Below, piece by piece: positions 1-8,352 of a stretch of 46,302 nt of DNA (its first letter is position 1; every line of letters begins with the position of its first letter). The translations under genes were made by a program, and so were the position numbers. The DNA comes from Roseofilum capinflatum BLCC-M114 (GTDB taxonomy: Bacteria; Cyanobacteriota; Cyanobacteriia; Cyanobacteriales; Desertifilaceae). The notes beneath the pieces were generated by a model, which was not told the origin of the DNA, did no database searches, and saw only the letters and a program-made list of their open reading frames with translations. The DNA lies in contig NZ_JAQOSO010000031.1 in assembly GCF_030068505.1 (NCBI RefSeq), positions 1-46,302 of the forward strand. Direction: 5' to 3'.

Positions 1-314
1 TGTCCTGCTTGCCCTGAGCGAAGTCGAAGGGAGCGAAGTCGAAGGGAGAAGGGGAGCAGAAGTCCCTCTCCCGTGGGAGAGGGATATAGGGAGAGGGCAT
101 TTCCCCTCATCCCCCTACCCCCTTCTCCCGCAGGCGCTGTCCTGCTTGCCCTGAGCGAAGTCGAAGGGAGCGAAGTCGAAGGGAGAAGGGGAAAAGTTCC
201 TCTCCCACGGGAGAGAGATTTTCCGCAAAGCGGACATGAAAGGGAGAGGGCATTTCTAGCTCACAAATCCAATGGACTTGCGATATGCTAACCCAAGAAT
301 TTCTAGAATAGCTT
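1..314. repeat. Composite dispersed repeat upstream of the aminotransferase
   Basis: This stretch holds no convincing gene. It carries two direct copies (about 11-56 and 138-194) of a unit built on the words GCGAAGTCGAAGGGA and GAAGGGGA, followed by the palindromic block CTCTCCCGTGGGAGAGGG. The same unit recurs near 2801-3020, 25015-25100 and 31870-31975, so it is a genome-wide repeat. An open frame at 73-291 is only a read-through of this low-complexity repeat. Confidence 0.8.
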
Positions 315-1598
315 ATGGAACCTGCCCTAACTCAATTTGGTACTCAGATGTCTCGTCTTAGTGGAGTACGAGCCATTATGAAAGATATTATTGAAACATT
401 GCGTGCTGGAGGAGGGCAGCAATTTATTAATTTGAGTGCGGGGAATCCGGTGATTTTACCGCCCGTGGAACAACTATGGCGAGAATGTACGACTGATTTA
501 CTGGCGAGTCCTGAATATGGGGAAGTAGTTTGTCGGTACGGATCTTCCCAAGGGTATCAGCCGTTGATTGATGCGGTGGTAACTGATTTTAATCAACGCT
601 ATGGGTTGAATTTGAGCGATCGCAACATTCTCATTACCCCAGGCTCTCAGTCGGTTTATTTTTATGCAGCCAATGCCTTTGGGGGATACACCACCGAGGG
701 ACAACTTAAGCAAGTGGTTTTACCCTTAAGTCCTGAATATACGGGTTATGGTGGAGTCTGTTTAACGCCGGAAGCATTAAAGGCCTATAAACCCACCTTA
801 GATATTGACGAAGGCAATCATCGGTTTAAATATCGCCCCGACTTTAGTCAGTTGAAAATTACAGAGGATACGGGATGTGTGATTTTTTCCCGTCCCTGTA
901 ACCCCACCGGTAATGTTCTCACGGATGAAGAAGTCAATAAAATTAGTGGGTTAGCCTCCGAATATAATGTACCGGTGCTGATTGATTCTGCCTATGGGCC
1001 GCCTTTCCCCGCCTTGAATTTTACCGAAATGACTCCCCAATTTGGCGGTAATTTATTGCATTGTATGAGCTTATCGAAGGCGGGATTACCGGGTGAACGG
1101 ATTGGCGTGGCCATTGGCGATCCGGGTCTGATCAACATTTTAGAAGCCTTCCAGACCAATTTGTGTATTCACTCCTCACGCTATGGTCAGGCGATCGCCG
1201 CTAGAGCCATTCAATCCGGTCAACTGGCAAATTTCTCAGAAACCGTCATTCGTCCCCATTATCAAAGCAAATTCGCCCAATTGGAAGCCAGTTTAACTGA
1301 GGCTATGCCCAATGATTTACCTTGGTTCTTGCATAAAGGAGAAGGGGCGATCTTTGCCTGGTTATGGCTGCGGGATTTACCGATTACCGATTGGGAACTC
1401 TACCAAAATCTGAAAAAAGTCGGCGTAATTGTGGTTCCCGGAAGCACATTTTTCCCTGGATTGCAAGAAGAGTGGCCCCATAAAAACCAATGTATTCGCA
1501 TTAGTTTAACCGCCACCGAGGAAGAAATTGCTACCGCTATGGGCAGACTCGCCAAAGTCGTAGAAGAAACCTATCTGCAAACTGCGGTATCCCGTTAA
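315..1598 (+). CDS. avtA: Valine-pyruvate aminotransferase (AvtA-type, PLP fold I)
   Basis: 427 residues, the normal length for AvtA. This class I/II PLP aminotransferase moves the amino group between L-alanine or L-valine and the matching 2-oxo acid in the cytoplasm. The motif SLSKAGLPGERIG contains the expected Schiff-base lysine (K255). The N-terminal run QFINLSAGNPVILPP and the FSRPCNPTGN segment are typical of the family and form the substrate and PLP pocket. The ATG at 315 is the first good start after the repeat region. It stands alone, with a palindrome-rich spacer before the next gene. Family is clear; the exact substrate in a cyanobacterium is inferred. Confidence 0.85.
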   Translation: MEPALTQFGTQMSRLSGVRAIMKDIIETLRAGGGQQFINLSAGNPVILPPVEQLWRECTTDLLASPEYGEVVCRYGSSQGYQPLIDAVVTDFNQRYGLNLSDRNILITPGSQSVYFYAANAFGGYTTEGQLKQVVLPLSPEYTGYGGVCLTPEALKAYKPTLDIDEGNHRFKYRPDFSQLKITEDTGCVIFSRPCNPTGNVLTDEEVNKISGLASEYNVPVLIDSAYGPPFPALNFTEMTPQFGGNLLHCMSLSKAGLPGERIGVAIGDPGLINILEAFQTNLCIHSSRYGQAIAARAIQSGQLANFSETVIRPHYQSKFAQLEASLTEAMPNDLPWFLHKGEGAIFAWLWLRDLPITDWELYQNLKKVGVIVVPGSTFFPGLQEEWPHKNQCIRISLTATEEEIATAMGRLAKVVEETYLQTAVSR

Positions 1599-1636
1599 TG
1601 GGTAATGGGGGAGCGTTGAAGGAGTGCAAACATCTT

Positions 1637-1660
1637 GCTCGCTCCCTTTCTCTAGCGAGC
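1637..1660. repeat. Short palindrome after the aminotransferase gene
   Basis: GCTCGCT (1637-1643) and AGCGAGC (1654-1660) form a 7-bp stem with a 10-nt loop, 39 nt past the stop of the aminotransferase. There is no following T-run, so it is better read as one of the small dispersed palindromes than as a proven terminator. Confidence 0.4.
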
Positions 1661-1735
1661 GAGCAGACAGATGATACTTAAAGCGAGTATTGCTAAGATG
1701 AGGAAAGTAAAATTCCGATTACAGAAAATCCTGAG

Positions 1736-2161
1736 ATGACGACTATTGCCATTATTCCAGAATTCGGCGATCGCTCGCACGATCTCCCCACCCGATACCG
1801 AGCAATTTGCGGCGAGCAACAAGCAGTTCGGGAAACACCCGGTCAAGCTTTAGACCAGATTGAGCAACAATTGAGGGATTTAGAGATCGGGCGAGAAAGT
1901 GCAACGGCTATTATTTTACACCGCACTCAAGGCGATCGCTTTTTTTCTAGAGAACAACAAGAAAAGCTACAAGATCTAATGACTGAATTTCAGGGAAGTC
2001 TAGCAACTGGAGAGCCTCTTCCTGGGAACACCCAGCAAGCACTCAATAACTTAGTCGAAATGGAGTGGGAAGCGGCAATCAAACATTCTCAAAACCTTCT
2101 CCAACAAATCCAAAGCGAACCGAATCAAAGCGAGCGCTATAAAGTTTATGAATCAAAATGA
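1736..2161 (+). CDS. Hypothetical protein overlapping rimM
   Basis: 141 residues with no signal peptide or membrane segment. I do not recognise a named family. The protein has an N-terminal part with the run TTIAIIPEFGDRS and a mostly helical, Gln/Glu-rich second half (DQIEQQLRDLEIG, EQQEKLQDLMTEFQ) that could form a coiled coil. Its last 14 bp overlap the rimM start, so the two are very likely translationally coupled. ATG at 1736 follows an AT-rich TAAAAT element and a HIP1-rich 5' end, and codon use matches the neighbours. A real cyanobacterial gene of unknown role, probably cotranscribed with the ribosome maturation factor. Confidence 0.6.
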   Translation: MTTIAIIPEFGDRSHDLPTRYRAICGEQQAVRETPGQALDQIEQQLRDLEIGRESATAIILHRTQGDRFFSREQQEKLQDLMTEFQGSLATGEPLPGNTQQALNNLVEMEWEAAIKHSQNLLQQIQSEPNQSERYKVYESK

Positions 2162-2774
2162 ATGGATTGAAATTGGTCATATTGTCGCTGCTCAAGGACT
2201 AGATGGAGACGTGCGAGTTTATCCGGATTCCGACTTTCCAGAGCGGTTTTTAGAACCCGGAATGCGCTGGATACAACCCTTGGGTGCAAAAGCTCCCCAA
2301 CCCATTGAGCTATTGGAGGGGCGCTTAATTCCGGGAAAAGGGTTATATGTGCTTACCTTAGACGGAATTGACACCCGCGATCAAGCGGAAGCCTTGCAAA
2401 AAGCCAAACTTTTCGTTCCTGTGAGCGATCGCCCCCAACTAGAGGATAATGAATATCATGTCCAAGATTTGCTCGGTTTAGAGGTTTACATCCAGGAAAC
2501 TGGAGAAAATTTAGGTGTGGTGGTTGATCTCATTACTGCTGGAAATGACCTGTTAGAAGTCAAATTACTGAATCCGAAAGAGGAAGCCAATCCAGAAGAG
2601 TCGGATACCTCCCCTAAGCCCGCTCCGAATCGTAAAAGTAAAATCAAAAAGCCGCGCCGCAAAACTAATCGGCCGAAAACTGTTTTAATTCCCTTTGTCC
2701 AAGAGATTGTACCCGTAGTCGATCTGGAAAAAGGTAAAATAGAAATCAACCCTCCTGAAGGCTTGATTGAGTAG
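2148..2774 (+). CDS. rimM: Ribosome maturation factor RimM
   Basis: 208 residues. RimM binds ribosomal protein S19 and helps process and fold the 3' domain of 16S rRNA during 30S assembly. The N-terminal barrel is seen in IEIGHIVAAQGLDGDVRV (residues 5-22), and the PRC-barrel ends in VLIPFVQEIVPVVDLEKG, which is diagnostic. Between the halves of the PRC barrel, residues about 145-178 form a lineage-specific charged insert, acidic (KEEANPEESD) then strongly basic (KSKIKKPRRK), that could contact rRNA. The start at 2148 lies inside the 3' end of the upstream hypothetical gene (14-bp overlap). The stop is only 3 bp before a MITE-like repeat. Confidence 0.92.
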   Translation: MNQNEWIEIGHIVAAQGLDGDVRVYPDSDFPERFLEPGMRWIQPLGAKAPQPIELLEGRLIPGKGLYVLTLDGIDTRDQAEALQKAKLFVPVSDRPQLEDNEYHVQDLLGLEVYIQETGENLGVVVDLITAGNDLLEVKLLNPKEEANPEESDTSPKPAPNRKSKIKKPRRKTNRPKTVLIPFVQEIVPVVDLEKGKIEINPPEGLIE

Positions 2775-2776
2775 AG

Positions 2777-2948
2777 CAAACCTCAATGAGTTGTGTAATG
2801 GCTGCCCCTCATCCCCCAGCCCCTTCTCCCGCAGGCGCTGCCCTGAGCGAAGTCGAAGGGAGAAGGGGAGTATAAGTCCCTCTCCTGTGGGAGAGGGATT
2901 TAGGGAGAGGGCATTTCCCGTTGCACAACTCATTTAGACTAGCTATAG
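2777..2948. mobile_element. MITE-like element with CTAAATGAGTT ends (copy A)
   Basis: A roughly 170-bp element directly after rimM. Its outer ends are imperfect inverted repeats: ACCTCAATGAGTTGTGTAA on the left and the reverse complement of ACAACTCATTTAGACTAGC on the right. The interior is the dispersed ATCCCCCAGCCCCTTCTCCC / GGGAGAGGGA repeat. A copy in opposite orientation lies at 31839-32006 and shares both ends and the interior. It encodes nothing, which fits a non-autonomous miniature element. Confidence 0.6.
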
Positions 2949-2962
2949 AAATCATGTTCTAA

Positions 2963-3022
2963 AGTCCCTCTCCTGTGGGAGAGGGATTTTCCGCAAAGCG
3001 GACATGAAAGGGAGAGGGCAAA
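2963..3022. repeat. Dispersed GGGAGAGGG repeat fragment
   Basis: A second block of CCCTCTCCTGTGGGAGAGGG followed by CGCAAAGCGGACATGAAAGG. It matches 195-250 near the window start and the 31880-31910 interior of the other MITE-like copy. It ends 16 bp before the methylase start. Confidence 0.6.
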
Positions 3023-3038
3023 ACTTCTGATATTCATC

Positions 3039-3884
3039 ATGATTAAAAGTCCCCTACGCTATCCCGGCGGAAAAGCTAGAGCAATCAAAAAAATTATTAA
3101 ACATTTGCCCAAAGAATTTGGCGAACAGTGGGAATATAGAGAACCCTTTGTTGGCGGTGGATCTTTGTTTATTTACCTCAAGCAAACCTATCCAAACTTA
3201 AAGATTTGGATCAATGACTTGAATCCCGAATTATATTACTTTTGGAAAGTTGCCCAATCTGATTTAGAGCAATTAGTCTCAGAAGTCCGTAAAGTTAAAG
3301 CCAGTTGCACTGATGGTAAAGGGTTGTTTCGGGACTACTTAAAAGTTAAGGTAGAGTATTTGTCAGACTTAGAGCGAGCGGTTCGGTTTTTTGTACTCAA
3401 CCGGATTAGTTTTTCAGGAACGGTGGAATCGGGGGGATTTTCTCAGCAGGCATTTTTGCGGCGGTTTACTAATTCTTCGATCGATCGTTTGGCGAAGTTA
3501 GCCCCAGTTTTGCAGGATGTACAAATCACTAATTTGGACTATAGCGAAGTGCTGAAACCGGATGGAGAACGGGTATTTATTTTCTTAGATCCACCCTATT
3601 TGGTGGCTAAAAAATCTAAATTATATGGCAAAGATGGAGATCTGCATACGAGCTTTGAGCATCAACGCTTTGCCCAAGAGATGAAAGCTTGTTCTCATCG
3701 TTGGTTGATTACCTATGATGATTCTCTAGAAATTCGGAAAAATTTTGAATTTGCTCAGATTTTTGAGTGGGAATTGCAATATGGAATGAATAATTATAAA
3801 CAAGCTTCAGCCCAGAAAGGGAAGGAGTTGTTTATTACCAATAGTGCTGAAATACAACGCTTTGCGCTGTTAAGTAATGAGTAA
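3039..3884 (+). CDS. D12-class DNA adenine N6-methyltransferase (Dam family)
   Basis: 281 residues, the usual Dam length. It transfers a methyl group from S-adenosylmethionine to N6 of adenine in DNA. The N-terminal LRYPGGKARAI and EPFVGGGSLF (SAM-binding motif I, about residues 35-45) and the catalytic FLDPPYLVAKK (motif IV, DPPY at about 184-187) are intact and in the D12 order. There is no restriction endonuclease next to it, so it is either a solitary methylase or an orphan. HIP1 sites contain GATC, and Dam-like methylases in cyanobacteria are known to act there; target specificity here is inferred. ATG at 3039 directly follows dispersed repeats. Confidence 0.85.
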   Translation: MIKSPLRYPGGKARAIKKIIKHLPKEFGEQWEYREPFVGGGSLFIYLKQTYPNLKIWINDLNPELYYFWKVAQSDLEQLVSEVRKVKASCTDGKGLFRDYLKVKVEYLSDLERAVRFFVLNRISFSGTVESGGFSQQAFLRRFTNSSIDRLAKLAPVLQDVQITNLDYSEVLKPDGERVFIFLDPPYLVAKKSKLYGKDGDLHTSFEHQRFAQEMKACSHRWLITYDDSLEIRKNFEFAQIFEWELQYGMNNYKQASAQKGKELFITNSAEIQRFALLSNE

Positions 3885-4246
3885 TGAATAATGAGCAATA
3901 AAGTCCCTCTGAGTGTTGTGTAAAGGCAGATTGAGGGCGATTCAAATGTACCCCATAGCAACGAAAACTGCTGTATCATGGTAATAGGCCTCTTGGGGCT
4001 GCGCGTAGGCGATCGCCTCCTCTCTCATATCAAATCTGGGTGATCAATCAAAGTATCGGGAAAGGTGGGCAGGGTCTGTTTGTCGAATGTGAATGAGGTC
4101 GCGCCCTCCTCCTGCCCACCCTACGATAATGGGTAATCATAGCAGTTTAATCGGACTTGATATCCCATCCCTATTCCCCCATTCCCCTATCCCCCACAGA
4201 TCAGCGATAATGGAAGTTAACCTGAAATTAAAAGAAGACTTCACCT
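3885..4246. repeat. Repeat-filled spacer before gatB
   Basis: No gene is supported here. Near 3942-3976 it has the words TGTACCCCATAGCAACG and AACTGCTGTAT, members of a dispersed palindromic family also at 8353-8451, 24975-25010 and 42912-42933. At about 4060-4125 a perfect inverted repeat GGTGGGCAGG / CCTGCCCACC encloses about 40 bp. The gatB promoter must lie in the last 100 bp, but I cannot identify it confidently. Confidence 0.6.
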
Positions 4247-5731
4247 ATGGCCACTGCTGCACCTGCAAAAACCGAGTATGAAGCGATCATTGGTTTGGAA
4301 ACTCATTGTCAGTTGAGTACCGAGACCAAGATTTTCTCCTATTCTTCCACAGCCTTTGGTGCAACACCGAACACGAATATCGATCCCATTTGCTTGGGTT
4401 TACCGGGGGTGTTGCCGGTTTTGAATCAGAAGGTTTTAGAATATGCGGTGAAAGCGGGTTTAGCCCTGAACTGCACGATCGCCAAATACAGCAAATTCGA
4501 TCGCAAACAGTATTTTTACCCCGACTTGCCCAAAAATTATCAGATTTCCCAATATGACCTGCCCATTGCCGAACATGGGTGGCTGGAAATTGAGTTAGCG
4601 GATAAAGACGGCAAACCGCAACGGAAAAAAATCGGCATTACTCGCTTACATATGGAAGAGGATGCGGGAAAATTAGTCCATGGAGGGAGCGATCGCCTAT
4701 CCGGTTCCACCTTCTCCCTCGTAGACTATAATCGCGCAGGAGTTCCTCTGATCGAAATTGTCTCGGAACCTGACCTACGCTCTGGGGAAGAAGCGGCTGA
4801 ATATGCCCAAGAATTGCGCCGCATTGTGCGCTATCTGGGGGTGAGCGATGGCAACATGCAAGAAGGATCATTGCGCTGTGATGTGAATATTTCCGTGCGT
4901 CCCGTCGGTCAAAAAGAGTTTGGCGTAAAGGTGGAAATTAAAAATATGAACTCCTTTAGTGCCATTCAGAAAGCCATTGATTACGAGATTGAACGGCAAA
5001 TTGAAGCCATTGAAGCGAGAGAACCCATTTTCCAAGAAACCCGCTTGTGGGAAGAAGGAGCGCAACGCACCGTCAGTATGCGGAGTAAGGAAGGATCGAG
5101 CGACTATCGCTATTTTCCCGAACCCGACTTACCCCCGATAGAGGTTTCTGCGGATCAACTGTCGGAATGGACGGGAGAATTACCGGAATTACCAGCTCAA
5201 AAACGCGATCGCTATGAAAGCGAATTAGGCTTATCCTCCTATGATGCTCGCGTGATCACCGATGATAGCAGCGTAGCCACCTTTTTCGAGGCTACCCTCG
5301 CGGCTGGAGGAACCGCCAAACTTGCGGCAAACTGGATCATGGGCGATATTGCCGCTTATCTGAATGCCGAGAAAGCCAAAATTACCGACATCGCTCTGAC
5401 TCCAGAAGCTTTAGCCGAGTTAATCAAGCTGATTGAAGCCAAAACCATTAGCTCCAAAATTGCCAAGGATCTGCTCCCGGAACTTCTCACCAAAGGCGGA
5501 TCGCCGGAAAAATTAGTCGAAAGCAAGGGATTAACCCAAATTTCCGATCCCGACACCCTGAACGGGATGATCGCCGAAGTTCTGGAAGCTCATCCCAAGG
5601 AACTCGAACAATACCGCAACGGCAAAACCAAGCTCAAAGGCTTCTTTGTCGGGCAAATGATGAAGAAAACCGGAGGTCGAGCCGATCCAAAGTTAACCAA
5701 CCAACTTTTGGCCAAGCAGTTAGACGGTTAA
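4247..5731 (+). CDS. gatB: Aspartyl/glutamyl-tRNA(Asn/Gln) amidotransferase subunit B
   Basis: 494 residues, full length. GatB is the kinase/transamidation subunit of GatCAB, which converts Glu-tRNA(Gln) to Gln-tRNA(Gln) and Asp-tRNA(Asn) to Asn-tRNA(Asn). The N-terminal YEAIIGLETHCQLST, KYFYPDLPKNYQISQY-type segment (residues 83-100) and LVDYNRAGVPLIEIVSEPD are GatB signatures. The C-terminal helical and YqeY-like tail ends in KGFFVGQMMKKTGGRADP, which contacts the tRNA. gatA and gatC are not adjacent, as is common in cyanobacteria. ATG at 4247 is chosen because homology begins at YEAIIGLE a few residues later. Confidence 0.96.
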   Translation: MATAAPAKTEYEAIIGLETHCQLSTETKIFSYSSTAFGATPNTNIDPICLGLPGVLPVLNQKVLEYAVKAGLALNCTIAKYSKFDRKQYFYPDLPKNYQISQYDLPIAEHGWLEIELADKDGKPQRKKIGITRLHMEEDAGKLVHGGSDRLSGSTFSLVDYNRAGVPLIEIVSEPDLRSGEEAAEYAQELRRIVRYLGVSDGNMQEGSLRCDVNISVRPVGQKEFGVKVEIKNMNSFSAIQKAIDYEIERQIEAIEAREPIFQETRLWEEGAQRTVSMRSKEGSSDYRYFPEPDLPPIEVSADQLSEWTGELPELPAQKRDRYESELGLSSYDARVITDDSSVATFFEATLAAGGTAKLAANWIMGDIAAYLNAEKAKITDIALTPEALAELIKLIEAKTISSKIAKDLLPELLTKGGSPEKLVESKGLTQISDPDTLNGMIAEVLEAHPKELEQYRNGKTKLKGFFVGQMMKKTGGRADPKLTNQLLAKQLDG

Positions 5732-5940
5732 ACTTCATGATTGCTTCACATTACTGCCCAGATCTCCGATCCGTAGTCTTTTCAGTGGTCACACTGAGGG
5801 TTTAACCCAAGTTCAGCTCTTTTGCCAAACAATCGGTTGCATTCTCCAAGATAACTCTGAAGTTAACTTCAAAAATTAATTCATCTCCTAGGGAGTGTAC
5901 TGGAGACAACCAGAAAAAATACGGAATTTTTGCACAAAAA

Positions 5941-5967
5941 TGGGGTCTAAAACACCCCAATTTTTTT
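5941..5967 (+). terminator. Rho-independent terminator-like hairpin 210 nt after gatB
   Basis: TGGGGT (5941-5946) and ACCCCA (5954-5959) form a 6-bp stem with a 7-nt loop, followed by seven Ts. It sits about 210 nt past the gatB stop, so it ends either a long 3' UTR or a small transcript in this spacer. Confidence 0.6.
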
Positions 5968-6047
5968 ATCAAAACATCACAAAAAGGGGTTTCACCCCAC
6001 ACCCCTGTTATGTAATAATATGGTAAGTAGATGCACCCTGATGGTAG

Positions 6048-6078
6048 GGAGAGTCCTATGGCTCTCCTTATTTTTTTT
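6048..6078 (+). terminator. Second terminator-like hairpin in the gatB spacer
   Basis: GGAGAG (6048-6053) and CTCTCC (6062-6067) form a stem with an 8-nt loop, followed by TTATTTTTTTT. It is about 80 nt beyond the preceding terminator on the same strand, with no ORF between them. The opposite strand carries the convergent nuclease gene, whose T-run would not be served by this hairpin. Confidence 0.6.
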
Positions 6079-6090
6079 GCACGTAGATAG

Positions 6091-6117
6091 CCCATTACCC
6101 ATTACCCATTACCCATT
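6091..6117. repeat. Tandem CCCATTA heptamers
   Basis: Three to four direct copies of CCCATTA abut the stop of the nuclease-like gene. The same array is at 34334-34360, next to the ftsH fragment, and a related GGGAATA array is at 42852-42872. It is a low-complexity heptamer repeat family. Confidence 0.7.
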
Positions 6118-6645
6118 CTATTGACGACGACGAAACTCACTAGGGGTCAAGCGCATGGGCTTTTCCGGATTCCAAATCCCCAAACCCAGGGTTCTTGCTC
6201 TTTGCTCGGCATACTGGAGACGCTGGCTATATTGGGTATTGGGAAACCATTCCTGGGCTAAAACATACCCTTCTTTAACCAATTCTTCATTAATCAACTC
6301 GCCATCGAGCCAAACATAGGCCAAGATACGGCCATAGGAATCTTCAGTTTCTCGATCCAATTCCAAGGTAACGGCTTGTTGATCAAGACGATTTTCTAGA
6401 TAGTCTTTAACTTCCCTTCCCCAGGGTTTCTGCTCTTCAGATGGGGCAGCAATACCAATGAGTCTGACGGTTTCCGAGGTAGAGCGATCGCCGCTCACCT
6501 CTAGGGTATTCCCACTCACAATTCTTTCCACCGTCACCGTTGTCCCCACTGGAGGAGAAGATGGACAGCCCGCCAAACCCATCGTCAATGTCACCCAAAC
6601 CAGGGTTTTCCATCCACGATGCCAGCCAGATTTAGATTTAATCAT
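6118..6645 (-). CDS. Staphylococcal-nuclease-like lipoprotein
   Basis: 175 residues. An N-terminal signal with lipobox LAGC (Cys about 27) predicts a lipid-anchored, exported protein. The rest follows the SNase OB fold: VERIVSGNTLEV, VRLIGIAAPSEEQKPWG, YGRILAYVWL and INEELVKEGYVLA. The two arginines expected in the active site (R in VRLIG and in YGR) are present. The calcium-binding Asp of the usual DGDT reads SGNT, and the Asp of GIDAP reads GIAAP. It may therefore be weak, metal-independent or non-catalytic. Its ATG overlaps the ferredoxin stop by 8 bp, so it is translationally coupled to it. Confidence 0.8.
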   Translation of the reverse strand: MIKSKSGWHRGWKTLVWVTLTMGLAGCPSSPPVGTTVTVERIVSGNTLEVSGDRSTSETVRLIGIAAPSEEQKPWGREVKDYLENRLDQQAVTLELDRETEDSYGRILAYVWLDGELINEELVKEGYVLAQEWFPNTQYSQRLQYAEQRARTLGLGIWNPEKPMRLTPSEFRRRQ

Positions 6646-7006
6646 CCTCTAAAGGTAAGCCAATTTCCACTTTGCCTTTACCAAAATAGCGCCCAAATTG
6701 CAGTTCATACACTTCATCTTCATCTTGGGTTTCCACTTCTAAATCGGATCGGGCATAACTGACACACAGCAGGGCATAACCTTGTTTTTGTAAGTCGGGG
6801 GAGAGTCCCATGGCTTCGGGTTGGTAGACTTCTCCAGACAGGATACGCACCGCGCAGGTGGTACAAGCCCCATTACGACAGGAAAAGGGCAGTTCTACGC
6901 CTTGAGTTTCGCAATTTTGCAGAATATAGCGGTCATCGGGAACTTGCAGGGTATGGTGTTGGTTGGTGTGGCGATTATGGATTTTAATCGTGTAGGTCTG
7001 GGTCAT
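6638..7006 (-). CDS. Plant-type [2Fe-2S] ferredoxin with C-terminal extension
   Basis: 122 residues from the ATG at 7006. The frame stays open to an ATG at 7027, but MTQTYTIKIHN is the normal ferredoxin beginning. The cluster ligands follow the plant-type pattern: CRNGACTTC gives three cysteines and LLCVSY the fourth. Beyond the usual end there is an extension of about 25 residues (ELQFGRYFGKGKVEIGL), as in the FdC-type ferredoxins of cyanobacteria and plants, which have altered redox partners. It is a soluble one-electron carrier. It overlaps the downstream nuclease-like gene by 8 bp and is divergent from C-DES with 99 bp between the two ATGs. Confidence 0.87.
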   Translation of the reverse strand: MTQTYTIKIHNRHTNQHHTLQVPDDRYILQNCETQGVELPFSCRNGACTTCAVRILSGEVYQPEAMGLSPDLQKQGYALLCVSYARSDLEVETQDEDEVYELQFGRYFGKGKVEIGLPLEDD

Positions 7007-7105
7007 GGTTACCGTTGAAAGCTTCATCTAACATTGTCACATGAATGGATCGTGCCACGGATCATTTATGATAGAGAACTTGAAATAGGGAACTTGAAAG
7101 GGCTA

Positions 7106-8275
7106 ATGAACGTTACTCAACACCGGCAACAGCTTACTGCTCTGAACCATAAAGGGTATTTTAATTATGGGGGTCAAGGGCCGCTGCCAGAATTAGCACT
7201 GCAAGCTATTTTTGATTCCTATCGCCAGATTCAAGATCTGGGGCCCTTTTCCCATAGGGTGGGGGATTGGGTGGCGCAAGAATTGCAGGAAACACGGGAG
7301 GCGATCGCGGCTGAACTAGAGGTTCCCTCTAGTAGTATTACCCTGACGGAAAATGTGTCAACCGGATGTAATATTGCCCTGTGGGGAATTCCCTGGCAAG
7401 CAGGTGATCATATTCTATTAACGGACTGTGAGCATCCAGGAATTATTGCCGCAGCTCAAGAAATTAGTCGTCGGTTTGGGGTGGAGGTTTCGACTTGTCC
7501 GGTTTTGGCAACGTTGAATGAAGGGAACCCGGTAGAGGCGATCGCCAACTCTGTCCAACCCAATACTAAACTGGTGATCTTCAGTCATCTGCTCTGGAAT
7601 ACGGGCCAAGTGCTGCCACAAAAGGAAATTGTAGCGGCAGTGCGATCGCAAAATCCAGAGACTCAAATCTTAGTCGATGCCGCCCAATCTGTGGGATCTT
7701 TACCCCTGAATTTAACGGACGATGGAGTGGATTTTTATGCCTTTACCGGTCATAAATGGTGGTGTGGCCCGGAAGGTTTAGGTGGCTTATACGTGCGTCC
7801 AGAAGCCTTAGAAATCCTGAATCCTACCTATATCGGTTGGCGCGGCATTCTCACTACCACCGCAGGACAACCCAAGGGATGGAAACCCGATGGGAGACGC
7901 TATGAAGTCGCAACTTCTGCGTATCCCCTGCTTGCAGGACTGCGAGCGGCGATCGCCTTTCATCAATCCTGGGGAACCGCTCAACAGCGTTATGATCGAA
8001 TTTGTCAACTCAGTGCTATACTCTGGGAGAAACTGGGAGACATCCCCCAAGTGCATCGACTGCGAGCCACGCCACCCGAATCCGGTTTAATTTCCTTCCA
8101 ACTCGAAAGCGGTAAACACCAGCAACTTGTGGGTGCTTTAGAGAGCCAAAATTTGATGGTGAGGACGATCTTGCATCCGAACTGTGTCCGCGCTTGTGTT
8201 CACTACTTTACCGAAGTTGGGGAAATTGAACGACTGGTGGAGGCGATCGCCTGCATACAGCGCAAAGCGCTGTAA
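7106..8275 (+). CDS. L-cysteine/cystine C-S lyase C-DES (class V aminotransferase fold)
   Basis: 389 residues from the ATG at 7106. A TTG at 7034 would extend it through non-conserved sequence, so I prefer 7106, which has GAAAGGG just upstream. The enzyme cleaves cystine (or cysteine) to pyruvate, ammonia and persulfide or sulfide. Family marks are FNYGGQGPLP, ENVSTGCNIALWG, the DCEHPGI loop, SHLLWNTGQVLP, the PLP-Asp in DAAQSVG, and FTGHKWWCGPEG with the PLP lysine. These match the Synechocystis C-DES protein closely by memory. C-DES was first isolated for assembling [2Fe-2S] clusters into apoferredoxin, and here a ferredoxin is divergently transcribed next door. Confidence 0.87.
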   Translation: MNVTQHRQQLTALNHKGYFNYGGQGPLPELALQAIFDSYRQIQDLGPFSHRVGDWVAQELQETREAIAAELEVPSSSITLTENVSTGCNIALWGIPWQAGDHILLTDCEHPGIIAAAQEISRRFGVEVSTCPVLATLNEGNPVEAIANSVQPNTKLVIFSHLLWNTGQVLPQKEIVAAVRSQNPETQILVDAAQSVGSLPLNLTDDGVDFYAFTGHKWWCGPEGLGGLYVRPEALEILNPTYIGWRGILTTTAGQPKGWKPDGRRYEVATSAYPLLAGLRAAIAFHQSWGTAQQRYDRICQLSAILWEKLGDIPQVHRLRATPPESGLISFQLESGKHQQLVGALESQNLMVRTILHPNCVRACVHYFTEVGEIERLVEAIACIQRKAL

Positions 8276-8352
8276 TGGGGGAATGGGGGGAGTGAAATAC
8301 ATGCTCAAGCGAGATTTGAGCTATTCTGTCTATCTTTAAAAACTGCCGTTAA

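Noticed and set aside
73-291. 72-residue open frame at the window start
   Set aside because: It reads through tandem copies of a dispersed repeat, with repeated GSEVEG-type units and no family match.
4093-4246. Small frame ahead of gatB
   Set aside because: It overlaps the GGTGGGCAGG repeat and the gatB leader, and composition is not coding-like.
5802-6095. 97-residue frame on the minus strand after gatB
   Set aside because: It covers both terminator hairpins and has no recognisable protein features.
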